Assembly (NCBI GenBank): GCA_018343915.1
Contig: JABRWF010000003.1
Coordinates: 124,001 to 188,000, forward strand
DNA from: Agroathelia rolfsii
Lineage: Eukaryota; Basidiomycota; Agaricomycetes; Amylocorticiales; Amylocorticiaceae
Length of the DNA: 64,000 nucleotides
Direction: 5' to 3'
How positions within the stretch are numbered: the first letter of the stretch is position 1; the number at the start of each line of letters is the position of its first letter. The notes beneath the pieces were generated by a model. That model was not told the DNA's origin. It saw only the letters and a program-made list of their open reading frames with translations, and did not search any database. Positions 22,921 to 34,555 of this stretch are shown here, in pieces. Made by a program: the position numbers and the translations under genes.

Positions 22921-23644
22921 GATGCATGCCAAATGGTATTGGAAATCGGAGATGCTGCTGCCCTTGAGCACTACGATATTGTATGTGACCGCCCTAGGAG
23001 CCGATGATAGCCACTGACATGGAATGATACAGAACAGTCAGGTTGTGAACATGCTATGATCGCTGCACTGTACCACGTGATTGTCGGAAGATCTATGACC
23101 ATGGGCTTCAACGACAAATCAACGCTGTACCACACCCGTCATGACAATCATCAGCTCTCTAATGTATTTATTGTATCGTCCGTGGTTTATCCTTCTGGTC
23201 TTTCATTCGAATTTGTGAATCATGATGATGATTTGGCCTATGCAGCCATAAATTTCTTACACTTGCACTTCTAATTGTTGAATCATTTCACAAATGCGTC
23301 GGGATCCTTATGATGCTATCTGATATTACTTCTTTGTTGAATTTAATCCGAACGATCTTTGATAACACTACGCGTCGACCCTGAATCCAACCTGAATCCT
23401 TGATTTGCTGAACTGCTATCTCGGATATCCAGAGGCAGGTCCCATAATCAAATGCTTCATGGATCTTATAACATCCCAAATTACGTGAAGATGGTTTCTG
23501 AAGCCGCGGGAATCATGACAAAGAGAATATGAGATATTCGACCTATAATTCATTGTGGGTTCTCCGATATTGTATCCACCACTTTCCGAAGATATTTTGT
23601 ATAAGACAGTGGCATGAGCATTCCAATTGACATCACAATGCGAT
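22921..23644. promoter_or_regulatory. Divergent intergenic region, Dicer / MDR reductase 1
   Basis: This gap has no supported exon and contains both promoters. CGTCATGACAAT at 23138-23149 also occurs inside Dicer exon 1 (22512-22523), which may be chance. Confidence 0.35.
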
Positions 23645-24894
23645 ATGTCCCAGCAAAATTCTCTGTTTCTAACCACTCGACAAGGAGGTTGGTCCGTTAA
23701 TTCTCGTCAAATCGATGAACCCAGATCAGGCGAACTTCTAGTTAGGATTGAAGCCACTGGACTCAATCCACTTGATTGGAAAATTCGTGAACTGGGGGTT
23801 TTCGTTCGAGAATGGCCAGCTATCTTGGGCTTTGATGGCGCGGGTATAGTCGTGGGTACGGGTGACGATGTCCAGGGTTTTTCGTGCAACGACAGGGTGT
23901 AAGTATTGCTATACCATGCTGCCTTAACTAAGTTGAAACTAGTCCTAGGTTTTTCCCAGGATATGTTATTAACAAGGGAGCTACATTTCAGCAATTTTGT
24001 ATCGTTCCAATAGATCTTGTCGCCAAGGTGAGATTTTCGGAAGCTGTAATGTGCAGAGAAATCCAAGTCTTTCGCATTACTATTACTAGGTCCCTGAAAA
24101 TGTCTCGCTGGAGGAAGCAGCGTCCCTGAGCGTGGGAGTAAGTACTGTCGTCATCGGCCTTTACAACAGTCCTCCGTTTGGCCTTGGGCTTACGAAGCCA
24201 TGGCAAGAGGGCGGAAGAGGGAAGTACAGTGGCAAAGCCATGCTGGTTAGCGGAGGATCCACCTCAGTAGGGCAATATGGTGAGACCGCAGTCTTGAGCC
24301 CCAACCAAAAATGCTAAAGATCGTTAAATAGCCATTCAGTTTGCAAAACTACCTGGATTCAATCCCATTATTGCCACAGCTTCGCCTTCGAATTTCGCTC
24401 TACTGAAGAATCTCGGAGCTACACATGTTATCGATAGGCATTCCCCCAATCTTGCCGAAGATATTTCCGAGATTGTGGGATCCCCTATCGAGTACGCCAT
24501 TGATGGTGCTTCCATAAGGGAGTCACAACAAGCAAGTTATGATGTTCTCCCACCAGGGGGTCATCTTGTTATCGTTTTGCAGCCAAATTTCAAGGTGCTT
24601 GAAGGAAAGAACGTTGAAATTGTTCGAGTTACATCCGCCGCACAGTTGCCTGCCAATCGCAGCCTAAGCACCGAGCTATACGCTCATCTGGAACAGTTGC
24701 TCAGAAATAGAGAAGTCAAAGTCTGTCTAGAGTTGCTATACTTCTGTTCGAGTAATTAACATTGCTTGTTCTAGCCTAATCCTATTGAAGTTCTACCCAA
24801 CGGGTTATTTGGCATTCCAGAGGGACTTTCGAGACTACAAACAAACCAAGTTAGTGGCAAAAAGCTTATCGCTATCCCCCAGGCAACGGCCTAA
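23645..24894 (+). CDS. Zinc-free MDR (quinone/enoyl reductase-like) 1
   Basis: Five exons join in frame: 23645-23898, 23949-24027, 24090-24279, 24332-24720 and 24775-24894. The N-terminal GroES-like half has SGELLVRIEATGLNPLDWKI and ILGFDGAGIVVGTGDDV, where Asp replaces the usual metal-binding His/Glu, and there is no catalytic Cys, so this should be a zinc-free enzyme. The Rossmann half has SGGSTSVGQYAIQFAK, IIATASPSNFALLKNLGATH and LPPGGHLVIVL. An insert GLGLTKPWQEGGRGKYSGKA before the nucleotide-binding loop is typical of the fungal ToxD/trans-enoyl-reductase-like branch. It probably reduces a C=C or quinone substrate with NADPH; the substrate is unknown. It shares intron phases and about half its residues by eye with the two MDR genes at 29.0 and 31.5 kb. 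The start ATG is at 23645; further upstream only TTG is in frame. Confidence 0.88.
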
Positions 24895-24945
24895 GCGTCC
24901 TAAAGTTAGGGAACTAATTCGTAGATGGTTCGATAAATTATATAT

Positions 24946-26732
24946 TTATGCAAGGAAATTGAGAATTACACCGTAAAAAATATATGCTTGTAGCAATAGT
25001 CCGAGTGCAAATATGAAGACTGTAGCGAAATACCAATTGGAGACTTTTACGGGGCCCAGTGCCACAGATTTTACCAGTGCGTCTTCCAGGCCCTCTGCCA
25101 TCGCTTCCATGCCAAAGTACTCTTGCGCCCTTTTCTTGCTCCTCTCGGACAAGACGCTCCTCTGTTCGGTGCTCATAGCAACTACAGATTCCAATACGTC
25201 GGCCCATAAGTCCGGCTGTGGTGGTCTCAACCAGCCGGTCCGATTGTCCTCTGCATCCACTACACTCTCCGTAGGTCCTCCAGAGTTGCAGGCAAGGACA
25301 GGAAGACCGCAAAACATGCCCTCCACTGGACCGATACCGAAATGCTCGTTTTCAGGAGTATACAGAAGTATCAGAGTAGAATCTGCGGTCAATAAAGCAG
25401 TGCGTTGCGCCGTGGTGAAATTAAGAAGGAAAAGAATGTCAGGTTCCACCTTCGTCATGTTGAAAGGAGGGATAGCAACGCAGGAAGAGCTAGGAGCTAC
25501 AATGTTATAAGTGAGAGAGTAAGACTTGGCGACGTCGATTAAGGAAGCCAGCGTCATCATGTTGTCCTCTACACGGGGATCATATCCTCCTATTCATGAT
25601 ATAAGCAAAATGTACAGGGCATTAGACAGACAAGCCCACCTGCTATCACCAGACGCATGAGTTTGACTGAGGAGGCGGATGATTTTTTCCTCAATAGCGC
25701 AAAGGAATGTATAGCTAGTGCTGCGTTTTTTTTCTTCTCGAACCGATTCAGGGAAACCAGTGTTGGTCGAGTGCTAGGATAGATGGTGAGGAAAAAATTT
25801 CTGATATAAAAGATGCGTACTTACGATTTCACCTGTACGACATCAGCGTCACTTTCGTCAGGTGTGGACCCGTACATATCAAAGTTGATACCCGGATATA
25901 CAACTCTGGGATTCACGTTGATAGAGGGGAACTGCGCCTTAAATACTCGAGCAGTGAATTTTGAATTTGCCAAAATCGTATCAGCCTGTCCTAACAGCAA
26001 GATAAGCACTATATAGAGCAATAACTCGAGCCCAACTAACCTGTGGTAGTTTCTTCTAGCCAGTCCATGGGAAGCCGATAAAGTCGCTTCAGGAGTGGTA
26101 GTTTCGCTCTTAACTGCCCCTCCACTAAGGATCCATTGGCAAGCAGCTTGTCTGGAAAGTGGCAATAAAATAAAACCCGTGTTTTTGCAAATGCACGAAG
26201 AAATGGAATGCATGTTGATAGTTGATCAACAAAATAGATATCGTACTTGGGGGCGGAGCGACTTAGTAAATAATTTGTAAGGTGCAACTGTCTCGCATGG
26301 GCAAGGAATATGTGGAATTTTCCCTTAAAAGAACGCGGGAAAGGCGGCTTCAAATATCGGATATTTAAGGTGCCTGTTTGGAAGTTAGTCCTAGTCTGAA
26401 ATATATAAAGTCACGTGATATGCGCTCGTTTCAAAAAATCGATTTCAGAGCATAATGAAGACATTCTGATGTGTACAGGGCTATATAATACAATATAATT
26501 ATGCTCACCGTCTCTTGTCTCTTCAAAACAATGACTGGGGTTGTGGTGTGACGTATAAACGTCGACAGAATGTCCTAGCTTCTGGAGCCCAAGAGCAGCG
26601 TCAACTATTAGTCTCTCCGCACCACCTATCGTATCAAGTTTATATTTAGATGTTATACAGAATTGCATTGCGTTTCCAACCTATCCCGAGGTCTGGATGT
26701 ATGAATGCAATCTTCAGGCGTTGGGACGACAT
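24946..26732 (-). CDS. ALG2: Alpha-1,3/1,6-mannosyltransferase ALG2
   Basis: This is a multi-exon gene. It starts [18 protein letters not shown] (exon 26732-26685), continues [20 protein letters not shown], then [67 protein letters not shown] and the GT4 EX7E motif in [20 protein letters not shown] hydrophobic C-terminal segment ([20 protein letters not shown]) anchors it in the ER membrane. ALG2 adds the second and third mannose from GDP-mannose to Man1GlcNAc2-PP-dolichol on the cytosolic face of the ER, in the N-glycan precursor pathway. It is convergent with MDR 1; the stops are only 51 bp apart. All conserved motifs are present, so it should be functional. Confidence 0.95.
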
Positions 26733-27287
26733 GGGGGGATATTGTTGTCAGCTGAGAAAGCGGTCCAAGAGGAGGAAAAAATAAAAGCGAAAACGAAGTG
26801 TTGTCCGCTGTTCCAATGCAATTCGTGTACTCAGATGTAGTGACAGTGAGTGCTGGAGCTCGAGTAGTAAGTAACGAGTGCCCGTTCGAGTCGATGTCGC
26901 GCCGTTTGCTGGCTCCAGTTGGACTTGCTTCCGGACCACGTAGCGGAAATGTCTGGCGGTCCGATATCTCCGGATGTCCCTTTCACTCTTCACAATCGGT
27001 CACTGGCACAGCTCGGTTTCATTCAGGCTCACCACAATAATTTCAACCTTCCACTGGCAGGGAACCAAAATCCATTGATAGTATCCTTGTCGATTTGAAA
27101 CAGGCCTATTATGCATTTTAATCTCGTCTCCATCTCCTCTGATGAACTTAGCTCTAAGTCAATTTCAGCTGCAGTGGATTATTCACCGGCAGTCTATGGA
27201 CCTGATAGAGTCAGCCTCAGCTGCCTCAGTTCCCTGCTGGCAACACCATAAAGGCCCATATTCCTGCTCTTGCTCGTTTGCTACAAC
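26733..27287. promoter_or_regulatory. Divergent region between ALG2 and PL14 lyase
   Basis: The 555 bp between the two start codons should carry both promoters. No exon is supported, and I see no clear TATA box. Confidence 0.35.
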
Positions 27288-28883
27288 ATGTCTCGATGCC
27301 ATAGGTACCCCCTTCTATCTATCCTGGTATCTTTAACCGGTGCGGTACTCCCTAGTAGCAATCCAAGGTTCGATATCAGGCAGGAGATGGCACCGACACC
27401 AACCACCAATGAAATTCCTGTATTATTACCTCCGTCTTTAATATCATTCCCTACGATCATTATGGCATCTTCTCCAATAACCCCCTCGCAACTCACAAGT
27501 GCTCTTATGCCTACGTTCTATATTGGTGGGATAACACCTGAGTCCCGTCCTACGGTAACTTCCCGGATCCCTAGTACTATTACCACTGCCCGTATCTCGC
27601 CCCTGCCGAAGCATTCACATGCATCCGCCTGGAATTTTCCGCCACATGTGACCAACATGGTCCCTTTCAATATCACCAAAAACCCTGGCCCCAAAGTCAA
27701 CATCGCCTTTGCGTCGGAGATGTCAACATCCACTCCAGCTTCGCACTCACTAATGCAAGCCTATACCATCAGTGGGTTGATTATTTCGGTTCAGTCGTCG
27801 CAGAAGCCCGCTACTTGGAATAACACATCCATGCCGCTCCGAGTCTTTTATCCTTCGGGTTCGAGAGACCCTTCAAATAAGCCCATCGGTGGATCTCAAT
27901 TCTACGCTACACCGATACCCCTGACCGGATCGAAGAATATCACATTCGGGTATAGCGTTTTCTTCCCTGTCTCTTTTGACTGGGTCTTAGGGGGAAAGCT
28001 CCCGGGTCTGTACGGAGGACATACAAGCTGTTCCGGTGGAAATAACGCCGCAACATGTTTTAGCACGAGGCTCATGTGGCGACCTGGTGGTGCTGGTGAA
28101 CTTTATCTCGTATGTTCAATGAATCTCATAACCAGAGATATTCATAACGAACGATGCCATTTAATCTTCGTCTAGTACGCGCCAAGGGATAAGCAAACCG
28201 CTGCACTTTGTACAGATCCCCAGTCCGTTTGCGATTCAATCTGGGGAGTTTCGGTCGGCCGAGGGTCCTTCTATTTCAAGCCAGGGGCCTGGACGTATCT
28301 TGAACAAACTGTCGTCCTCAATACTCCCGGCAAGCCGGATGGAACATTTTCTTTGGTTGTCAACAACAGAACCGTCATTCATCGAAAGGACATATACTAC
28401 CGTGATGCGGCGTCTGAGGTCCCTAGTAGCACATCCAATGCGATGGACGGCGGATTGCTTGGCAGTGGTGGCCTTCTTGGACAACTATTAAACAATGGGC
28501 TACCTCTGGCCGATTCGCTAGATCCGGAAATTCTCGACACATACTCCCAAGAAGCTCGATTCTCTGTTCTTGTCTCTGCTACAAATGTCTCTTTACATCG
28601 GGGAGATTGCGCATCGCTTGTGTCAAATTCTACTCCGACACCTGTCGCAGAAAGTTCGCCCATCTCTCCGGTCAATCCAAATCTATTGGAAGTTGAGCCA
28701 ACGATCTCCCGAGGCCCCGTAGATTTTTCTGGAATATTCTTCAGGCAAGTCTTCAACTGGAAACCACGAACAATTCCTCACAAGTGAAATAGTACTTTCT
28801 TTGGTGGACATGACATGAAATATGCAACGCCCAAAGACCAGTATACCTGGTTCAAGGACTTCTCGCTTAGGATTAATAGTTGA
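27288..28883 (+). CDS. Secreted polysaccharide lyase family 14 protein
   Basis: Three exons join in frame: 27288-28109, 28176-28744 and 28793-28883, giving 493 residues. The start MSRCHRYPLLSILVSLTGAV is a signal peptide; a further upstream in-frame codon is only TTG. About 110 Ser/Thr/Pro-rich residues follow, then the lyase core: WNFPPHVTNMVPFNITKN, MPLRVFYPSGSRDPSNKP, FGYSVFFPVSFDWVLGGKLP, GLYGGHTSCSGGNNAATCFS, LMWRPGGAGELYLYAP, WTYLEQTVVLNTPGKPDG and a C-terminal FFSTFFGGHDMKYATPKD. These match the fungal PL14 family, which cleaves polyuronates (alginate, glucuronan or similar) by beta-elimination. The last intron uses a GC donor (28745) with AG at 28791-28792, and only this joint restores the conserved tail. 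A roughly 50-residue loop rich in Gly/Leu (GGLLGSGGLLGQLLNNGLPL) is inserted before the end. Confidence 0.92.
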
Positions 28884-29028
28884 AAAACCGTTAAATTGTA
28901 TTTCAGACAGTGTTAATACTGACTCAGGTACAACTGCTTATATTATGACCTGTCGTTGAATAAGAGGAAAGGTGGTAACTTTGCAAAAAATATTCTAGGT
29001 GTACCTCAGAAAATAATCTCAATTACAA

Positions 29029-30387
29029 TTACTCCGTCTGCAGAGGCAGCGCGATGAGTTTTTCCCCGCCGACTCTTCCGGATTCCAATCTAGCCAATCC
29101 TTCTGGTATTCCAGCCAGACCGTTCGGTAAAATTTCGATCGCATTTGGCTGTTCGATTCTTAGTTTGTTTCTGTGGTGTCGAGGGGAATACAAACCGCGG
29201 CTACTTACCTTGATTTTCTCCTCTCGCAATAGTTGCTCCAGTTGGCTGTAGAGACTAGCTCCAAGTGCCCTGTTCTCCGGCTCATGTACGATAGCAAAAG
29301 TAGACGCGACAGTTACATTCTTCCCAGGGACCTCTTTGATCTGATTACTCAATACAATCACTAATTTGCTGCCGGGTGCAAGCGTATCATATACAGCCTG
29401 CTGGCTTTCGGCTGAAGACCAGGCGTCATACCCATACTCGATCTTCTTAGTGGTGATCTTGGCGACTTCATCTGTGAGCGTAGAAATTTTTTGTCTGTCG
29501 ATGACATGCGTCGCGCCAAGCTTCCTCAGCAACTCAAACTTAGAAGGTGAAGATGTGGCAATGATTGGCGAAAATCCAGAAAGTTTAGCTAGTTGAATAA
29601 CTGCAGTGGTAAAAGAAAATCAGCTATTGAACTGATTTTTCTCTTAAGAATGCAGGTTATACCTTGCTGCCCAACCGCAGAGGATCCGGCGTTGACAAAG
29701 AAAGCCTTTCCAGCATAGTGTCCGAGTCCTTCTTTAGTCCAAGGTTTTTTCAGACCAAGACCATGTGCCACTTCATTATAAAGTCCTACTGCGGCAGTGC
29801 ATACAGCCATACTGACCGTGGCAGCCTGCTCAAAAGATATGTTCTCGGGAATCTAGTAAGCTTACATGAGTATCCATGGCATTATTGATACACTGACTCA
29901 AAGCTCTTACCTTAGCAGTTATATCCGCCGGAACGATCGTGAATTGCTGGAAAGTTGCATTTCTGGTGTTGAATGCGCCAAGATGGAATCTAAAATAAAC
30001 AATTAACTCATGACTCTTCATATCCTTTTGGTAGTCGGATTTTAACAACCCTTGAACTTACACCTTATCTCCTTTCTTGAAGTTGGTAACGCCTTCCCCA
30101 AGCTCTTCGACCACACCAGCCGAATCGCTCCCAATGACGGCTGGGTACGCCTACCATGATAAATTTGTAGCTCGGCACAACCCAATATAAAATCTATAAT
30201 AGAATAGGACACTAACATTGTCGGGATAAAATAACCCATATTTTTGAATCTTCCAATCAACTGGATTCAATGCCGTTGCATAAACTTTGACTAGTAGCTC
30301 TCCCGGTCCGGGTCTTTCAATCTCCCTTTGTCCCATGACATATTTTCCTTGCTTCTCAAGGAGAAATAATGCCTTCTGCTTTGACAT
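29029..30387 (-). CDS. Zinc-free MDR (quinone/enoyl reductase-like) 2
   Basis: Exons start with 30387-30217 (MSKQKALFLLEKQGKYVMGQ to GLFYPDN) and continue as AYPAVIGSDSAGVVEELGEG, FHLGAFNTRNATFQQFTIVP, then IPENISFEQAATVSMAVCTA, VNAGSSAVGQQVIQLAKLSG, LLRKLGATHVIDRQ, LAPGSKLVIVL and PNAIEILPNGLAGIPEGLAR. The layout is the same as MDR 1 and MDR 3, including the GLGLKKPWTKEGLGHYAGKA insert. Ser-Asp replaces the metal-binding residues, so it is zinc-free. It is NAD(P)H-dependent with unknown substrate. MDR 3 lies 1.15 kb upstream in the same orientation and is the closest relative. The start is ATG 30387; an in-frame GTG lies further upstream at 30447. Confidence 0.88.
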
Positions 30388-31539
30388 TTTGGTTGGAGAT
30401 TTTGATGAGGGAAGTACTAGTATGGATTGGGTGTTCGAGTCTTTCACAGGAATTTGAGAGATTATCGAGGAGGGGAGCGCCTCGGAACCGTGGTTGTGTA
30501 CGTTCTCAGAGACACCTCGAGTTAGGAGTACTTATACCCTCGGGCTGAGGTGTGATAACACATCGCCATTCGCTCTTTTGTCATTGAGAAAACCCACAAA
30601 TACCCGATTTGTGTGGATTTTGACCCACATATGCCCGCAGTAGATTCATATGTGGGTCAATAACCTAAAAGTTTCATTTTCATGTCGTAGCTGACTGTAT
30701 GTCGTGATAAATAATAAAAATAATGACTAATGATTAGCGTGGGTGAGATAAATAAATAGAGTGTGCATCCAGTAATTATATTTGCAAATTCAAGTTGCTA
30801 CTCATCTGTTCAGGTATATCATTGATTAATTTTCAATCAATAGTTAAACGTTCAATATCAACTAATAATTAAACACCAGTGTCGAGCGACAACTAAGATG
30901 CCTAAGTACTATTCCATATTGCAGATATCGGCAGTACTTGACCAGTTCAAAATTCTGCCAAATGTTGTCAAATTCTACGTTGGGCGGGTTTTGGCAGATT
31001 TCGGCAGATTTTGGCACGGTGACTTTCTATTAGGCCTTAACGTTTCAACTCCGAGTAGGGGATTCGGAACTCTTATTGGCAAGAAAATACCCAAGTTTGT
31101 CATTTGGTCAATCTTGAAGTTACTTCGCGACCTTTTTTTGGCTTACAAAGAGTAAGGATGTGAAGCCCGATAGCCTGATTAACTATATGTAGCAAGTGTT
31201 TATGGTGTTCGGTGTATTTCAGGCCGCAACGCAGCGATGTAGAATTGTAAGGTGCTGTTATGGTAGCCGGTAGGATCATCTGCGACTGCATACATCTCAC
31301 ATAGTAAGCAGTACCAGTACTGAAGGTTTTTTCGCGTGTATGGTAGTTGCGTACTTCCGTTACCTGACATCCTACCGCCGGGTAACTCAGATCCTTGTCA
31401 TACTCTAGCTAGAACGATGTTATTTGTTTTACTGATCCTCATTAGATAAATCAATTGAACGGTTTTAGTCAGTCATTAAACTTCTCCGGGCTGGATGTGT
31501 AAGTAATTATGATGCATTTTACGGTACTAACATCCAAGT
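30388..31539. other. Gap between MDR 2 and MDR 3
   Basis: There is no recognisable gene. It contains the MDR 2 promoter, an inverted repeat at 30620-30660, and AT-rich sequence. A short open stretch at 30898-31155 shows no family resemblance. Confidence 0.4.
30620..30660. repeat. Perfect 14-bp inverted repeat (hairpin)
   Basis: TTGACCCACATATG (30620-30633) and its exact reverse complement (30647-30660) are separated by 13 nt. It lies about 235 bp upstream of the MDR 2 start codon. It could be an operator, a transcript hairpin, or the remains of a small mobile element. Confidence 0.85.
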
Positions 31540-32855
31540 TTATATTGTATCCCAAGGTAAGACTACAAGCTTCGTCCCGCTGACTGTTCCAGCCTCCAGT
31601 CTAGCTAATCCTGCTGGTATGCCAGCTAGGCCACCCGGTAGGACTTCGATTGGACTCGGCTATGCTCTCACTGTCAGCGTGTTTGTATCAACAATGATTC
31701 ATAGCGCTTGCCTACCTTGATGCTTCCTTCCTGCAATAAACGCTCCAAATGGCTGTAGAGGCTGATACCAACTTTCCTGTTCTCCCGATCATGTACAACG
31801 GCAGATAGGTATTGGATCGTTGCATGTTTTCCTGGAGCTTCTTTAATATCCTTGGCTAGAACAATCACCATCTTGCCTCCCGAGGCGAGAATATCATATG
31901 TTGCTTGTTGAGTCTCAGCGGAGGACCAGCCATCGAATGCGTATTCAATCTTTTCGCTCGTAACTTTGGCAATCTCATCCGCCAACGCAGAAATGTTGTG
32001 TCTGTCGATCGTGTGTGTCGCTCCGAGACTCCTCAACAATCCGAAATTCGAAGGAGAGGAAGTGGAAATGATTGGTGAGAAACCAGAAAGCTTAGCGAAC
32101 TGAATCGCTGAAAATTGTAAATATTAATCAAATATCGGCATTTCATGAGCAATCGATTTTACAAACCCATTTGGCCTACAGCGGTAGATCCGGCGCTGAT
32201 GAAGATAGGATTACCGGCATAATAGTCCCTGCCCCCCTCGAGCCAAGGTGCCCGCATACCAAGTCCATATGGAATTTCATTGTAGAATGCTAGAGCAGCC
32301 GTGCATACAGCTCCGTTGATTGAAGCCGTCTGCTCGAAGGACAGGTTATCAGGGATCTACAGCGTTGCCTTAAGTCTGACGGATCAAATTCAAGCCGATT
32401 GTACTTACTCTCCCAGTGATCTCGGCTGGCACGATTGTATACTGTTGGAAAGTTGCGTTTCTGTTGTCAAAAGCACCCTCATGGAATCTACAATTTATTA
32501 TTTTGATTATTTTGCAAAAGCTGGCTCAACGGGACAGAACGGCACGTACACTTTGTCACCCTTCTTGAAGCTGGTTACACCTTCTCCCACTTCTTCAACA
32601 ATCCCTGCTGAGTCACCACCGAGGACTACTGGATACCCCTGTTATAATGAGACTAGGTGACTATTGGTATAATAGAGTAAAGCTGCGTACATCATAAAAT
32701 AAACCATATTTTCTGATCTTCCAATCAACTGGGTTCAGCGCAGTAGCGAGGATCTTGATAAGCAGCTCTCCAGGTCCAGGCTTGTCAATCTCTCTGGTCC
32801 CCACAAAAAACTCGCCTTGTTTCTCGGGTAACAAGAGAACTTTCTGTTGCGACAT
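31540..32855 (-). CDS. Zinc-free MDR (quinone/enoyl reductase-like) 3
   Basis: It starts [20 protein letters not shown] at ATG 32855 and reads through [128 protein letters not shown] and [20 protein letters not shown] to VVLPWDTI. Five to six exons sit at the same places as in MDR 2. Conserved glycine motifs and length are normal, so it should be a working enzyme of the same zinc-free reductase branch. Tandem arrangement and high similarity with MDR 2 point to a local duplication. A TATATATA run about 165 bp upstream (33016-33025) may be its TATA element. Confidence 0.88.
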
Positions 32856-33913
32856 TTTTTAGGTATCTGTTAGGGTAAAACCGAGGTTAGGTGAGGCGAT
32901 TGCATCCTAGACAAGAAATCTGAAGGGAAAGGAAAAACAAAAGATTTACTGTACTAGTACCTGAGATATCTGAAGAGAATGGTAGTAAACTAACATACTA
33001 GGCGCGAGTGGTAGCATATATATACTAACGTATAAAAGACGATTTTCCGAACAAGGGCAAAGAATAAATGGATTTCATGAATGTCGCGACTCGGAATGAT
33101 ATCATATACAATACAAAACAAGAGAAGCGATTGAAAAAGGGGGAAAGGATGAAGCGAGAAACAAAGTACCTGATGTCACAAACGATCAATTGAATGTTGA
33201 ACAAGTAGTCACGAGCCCTACTGGATGCAAGGTTATATTACGAGTAGGGGGATATCTTTCAATAAAAAACAGATACTTATTGAAGATGGAACTACTGTTG
33301 AATGACACGACGGCCCGAGGTGAAGGTCTGACTTATACTATAGCCTTTTATCCGTGCTTTTTCAATCCTCTATAGTACCCACTACTGACCGATCTTAGCC
33401 ACATGTTCCGAACCTACTGATGATTAGAACACTTATATGACCAACTCAATTCTAAACGACGTAAAAGTGATTGGATAATCCAACATGCATAAAATATTAA
33501 ATTGGTCGATTCAGCATAAATGTTAAATTTGCAATGATAGGGCTCAAGTTATCAAAAAAAAAAAAAATGCAGTATGGTAACATGCACTTAATCATCAGCT
33601 AACGTATGTTGCGAATTAAGAATAGTTACTAGTACAACAAGCCTATAGATGTTGCAAACACTGATTGCAAATAGCAACCCGGTTCAAAGCAGCATATTTT
33701 GGTGAGAATCATAAGATCTATTACCAACGTCGTTATTGTGGATCAAATCCAGGTCGGATACCGATCGGAGTAGTGTCATATTGTCGGAGTCACGGTCTGT
33801 GTTGCCGTCAAACCATTCTGAGACTGCGAGGTTGAGTTTCGGCATTGGGAAGACACAGCCACAGGCTCGAATTCAGACCCCACCGCATTCCGAGAGCGCA
33901 CTGCCCTTCACAC

Positions 33914-34034
33914 TCACGGCGGGGGGTTTCAAATGATATTCGCATTAACAGATGAGAAACGAGCCATATGATTGGCTAAGACTCATTTGCCGATCGGCTA
34001 AGGGCAAATATCATTTGAAATCCCCCGCTGTGAC
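33914..34034. mobile_element. Miniature inverted-repeat element (MITE-like)
   Basis: About 120 bp are bounded by inverted repeats of about 30 bp with three mismatches: TCACGGCGGGGGGTTTCAAA TGATATTCGC on the left, and on the right the complement of TCACAGCGGGGGATTTCAAA TGATATTTGC. There is no coding capacity. The interior has a second imperfect repeat (GGCTAAGACTCATTTGC / GGCTAAGGGCAAAT). No clean target-site duplication is visible, so the exact ends are uncertain. The type is inferred from structure only. Confidence 0.6.
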
Positions 34035-34468
34035 TGAGCACTCAGCCACAGCGGTAGTTTATTTCTCCCACCCACCTCCCCATTACAAACCACACTTAGC
34101 TGTTAAAATGTTGAAAGGACAACAGTAAACAAGACAAATAAAATTTCCGTTTGTGATAGTACGTGGTGATACACAGTCGAACGGATACAAATTTATATCT
34201 GCCAGGTACAGTACTTGAATCTAATCATGTTATAAAATTATCCACCGTATCGAACGCACGGATTGCAAGCTTCAACACCAGCTTTGAGGAGTGTCGAGGT
34301 ATGTATAGCTATTCTCGAGCACTCCCGGGGTTGGCCGACTACTGGAAAGAGGCCGGCGTTATTCAAACCGGTTACATACATGTGCTACGAAGCTGACGTA
34401 ATGTACCCTGCCCTGCCGTACTGGCGACGCAAGTCTTCCGCCTACGGGAGCTTAGTAGCGTCAGTGGC

Positions 34469-34475
34469 TATAAAA
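34469..34475 (+). promoter_or_regulatory. TATA box of MCP1
   Basis: TATAAAA lies 81 bp upstream of the MCP1 start codon, a normal distance for a fungal TATA element with a short leader. Confidence 0.5.
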
Positions 34476-34555
34476 CCCTGAGTCAAGCAGGTCTCCGAAG
34501 ACAGGACTCCATTAGGACTTTTACAATTCGCACCACTTGCGAAAATCAACTTGAA

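Larger units (their letters stand above)
32856..34555. other. 1.7 kb gap between MDR 3 and MCP1
   Basis: No supported gene is present. It holds the MDR 3 promoter, a 13-nt A run (33554-33566), the inverted-repeat element at 33914-34034 and the MCP1 promoter. Confidence 0.4.

Noticed and set aside
22921..22971. Dicer start at 22971
   Set aside because: The codon is GTG; the first in-frame ATG is 22920 and precedes all conserved motifs.
23138..23149. 12-bp match (CGTCATGACAAT) with Dicer exon 1
   Set aside because: Flanks do not align, so it is likely chance rather than a duplication.
33737..33900. tRNA-like reading of GC-richer sequence before the inverted-repeat element
   Set aside because: No acceptor stem and no proper GTTCRA loop/stem; cloverleaf not supported.
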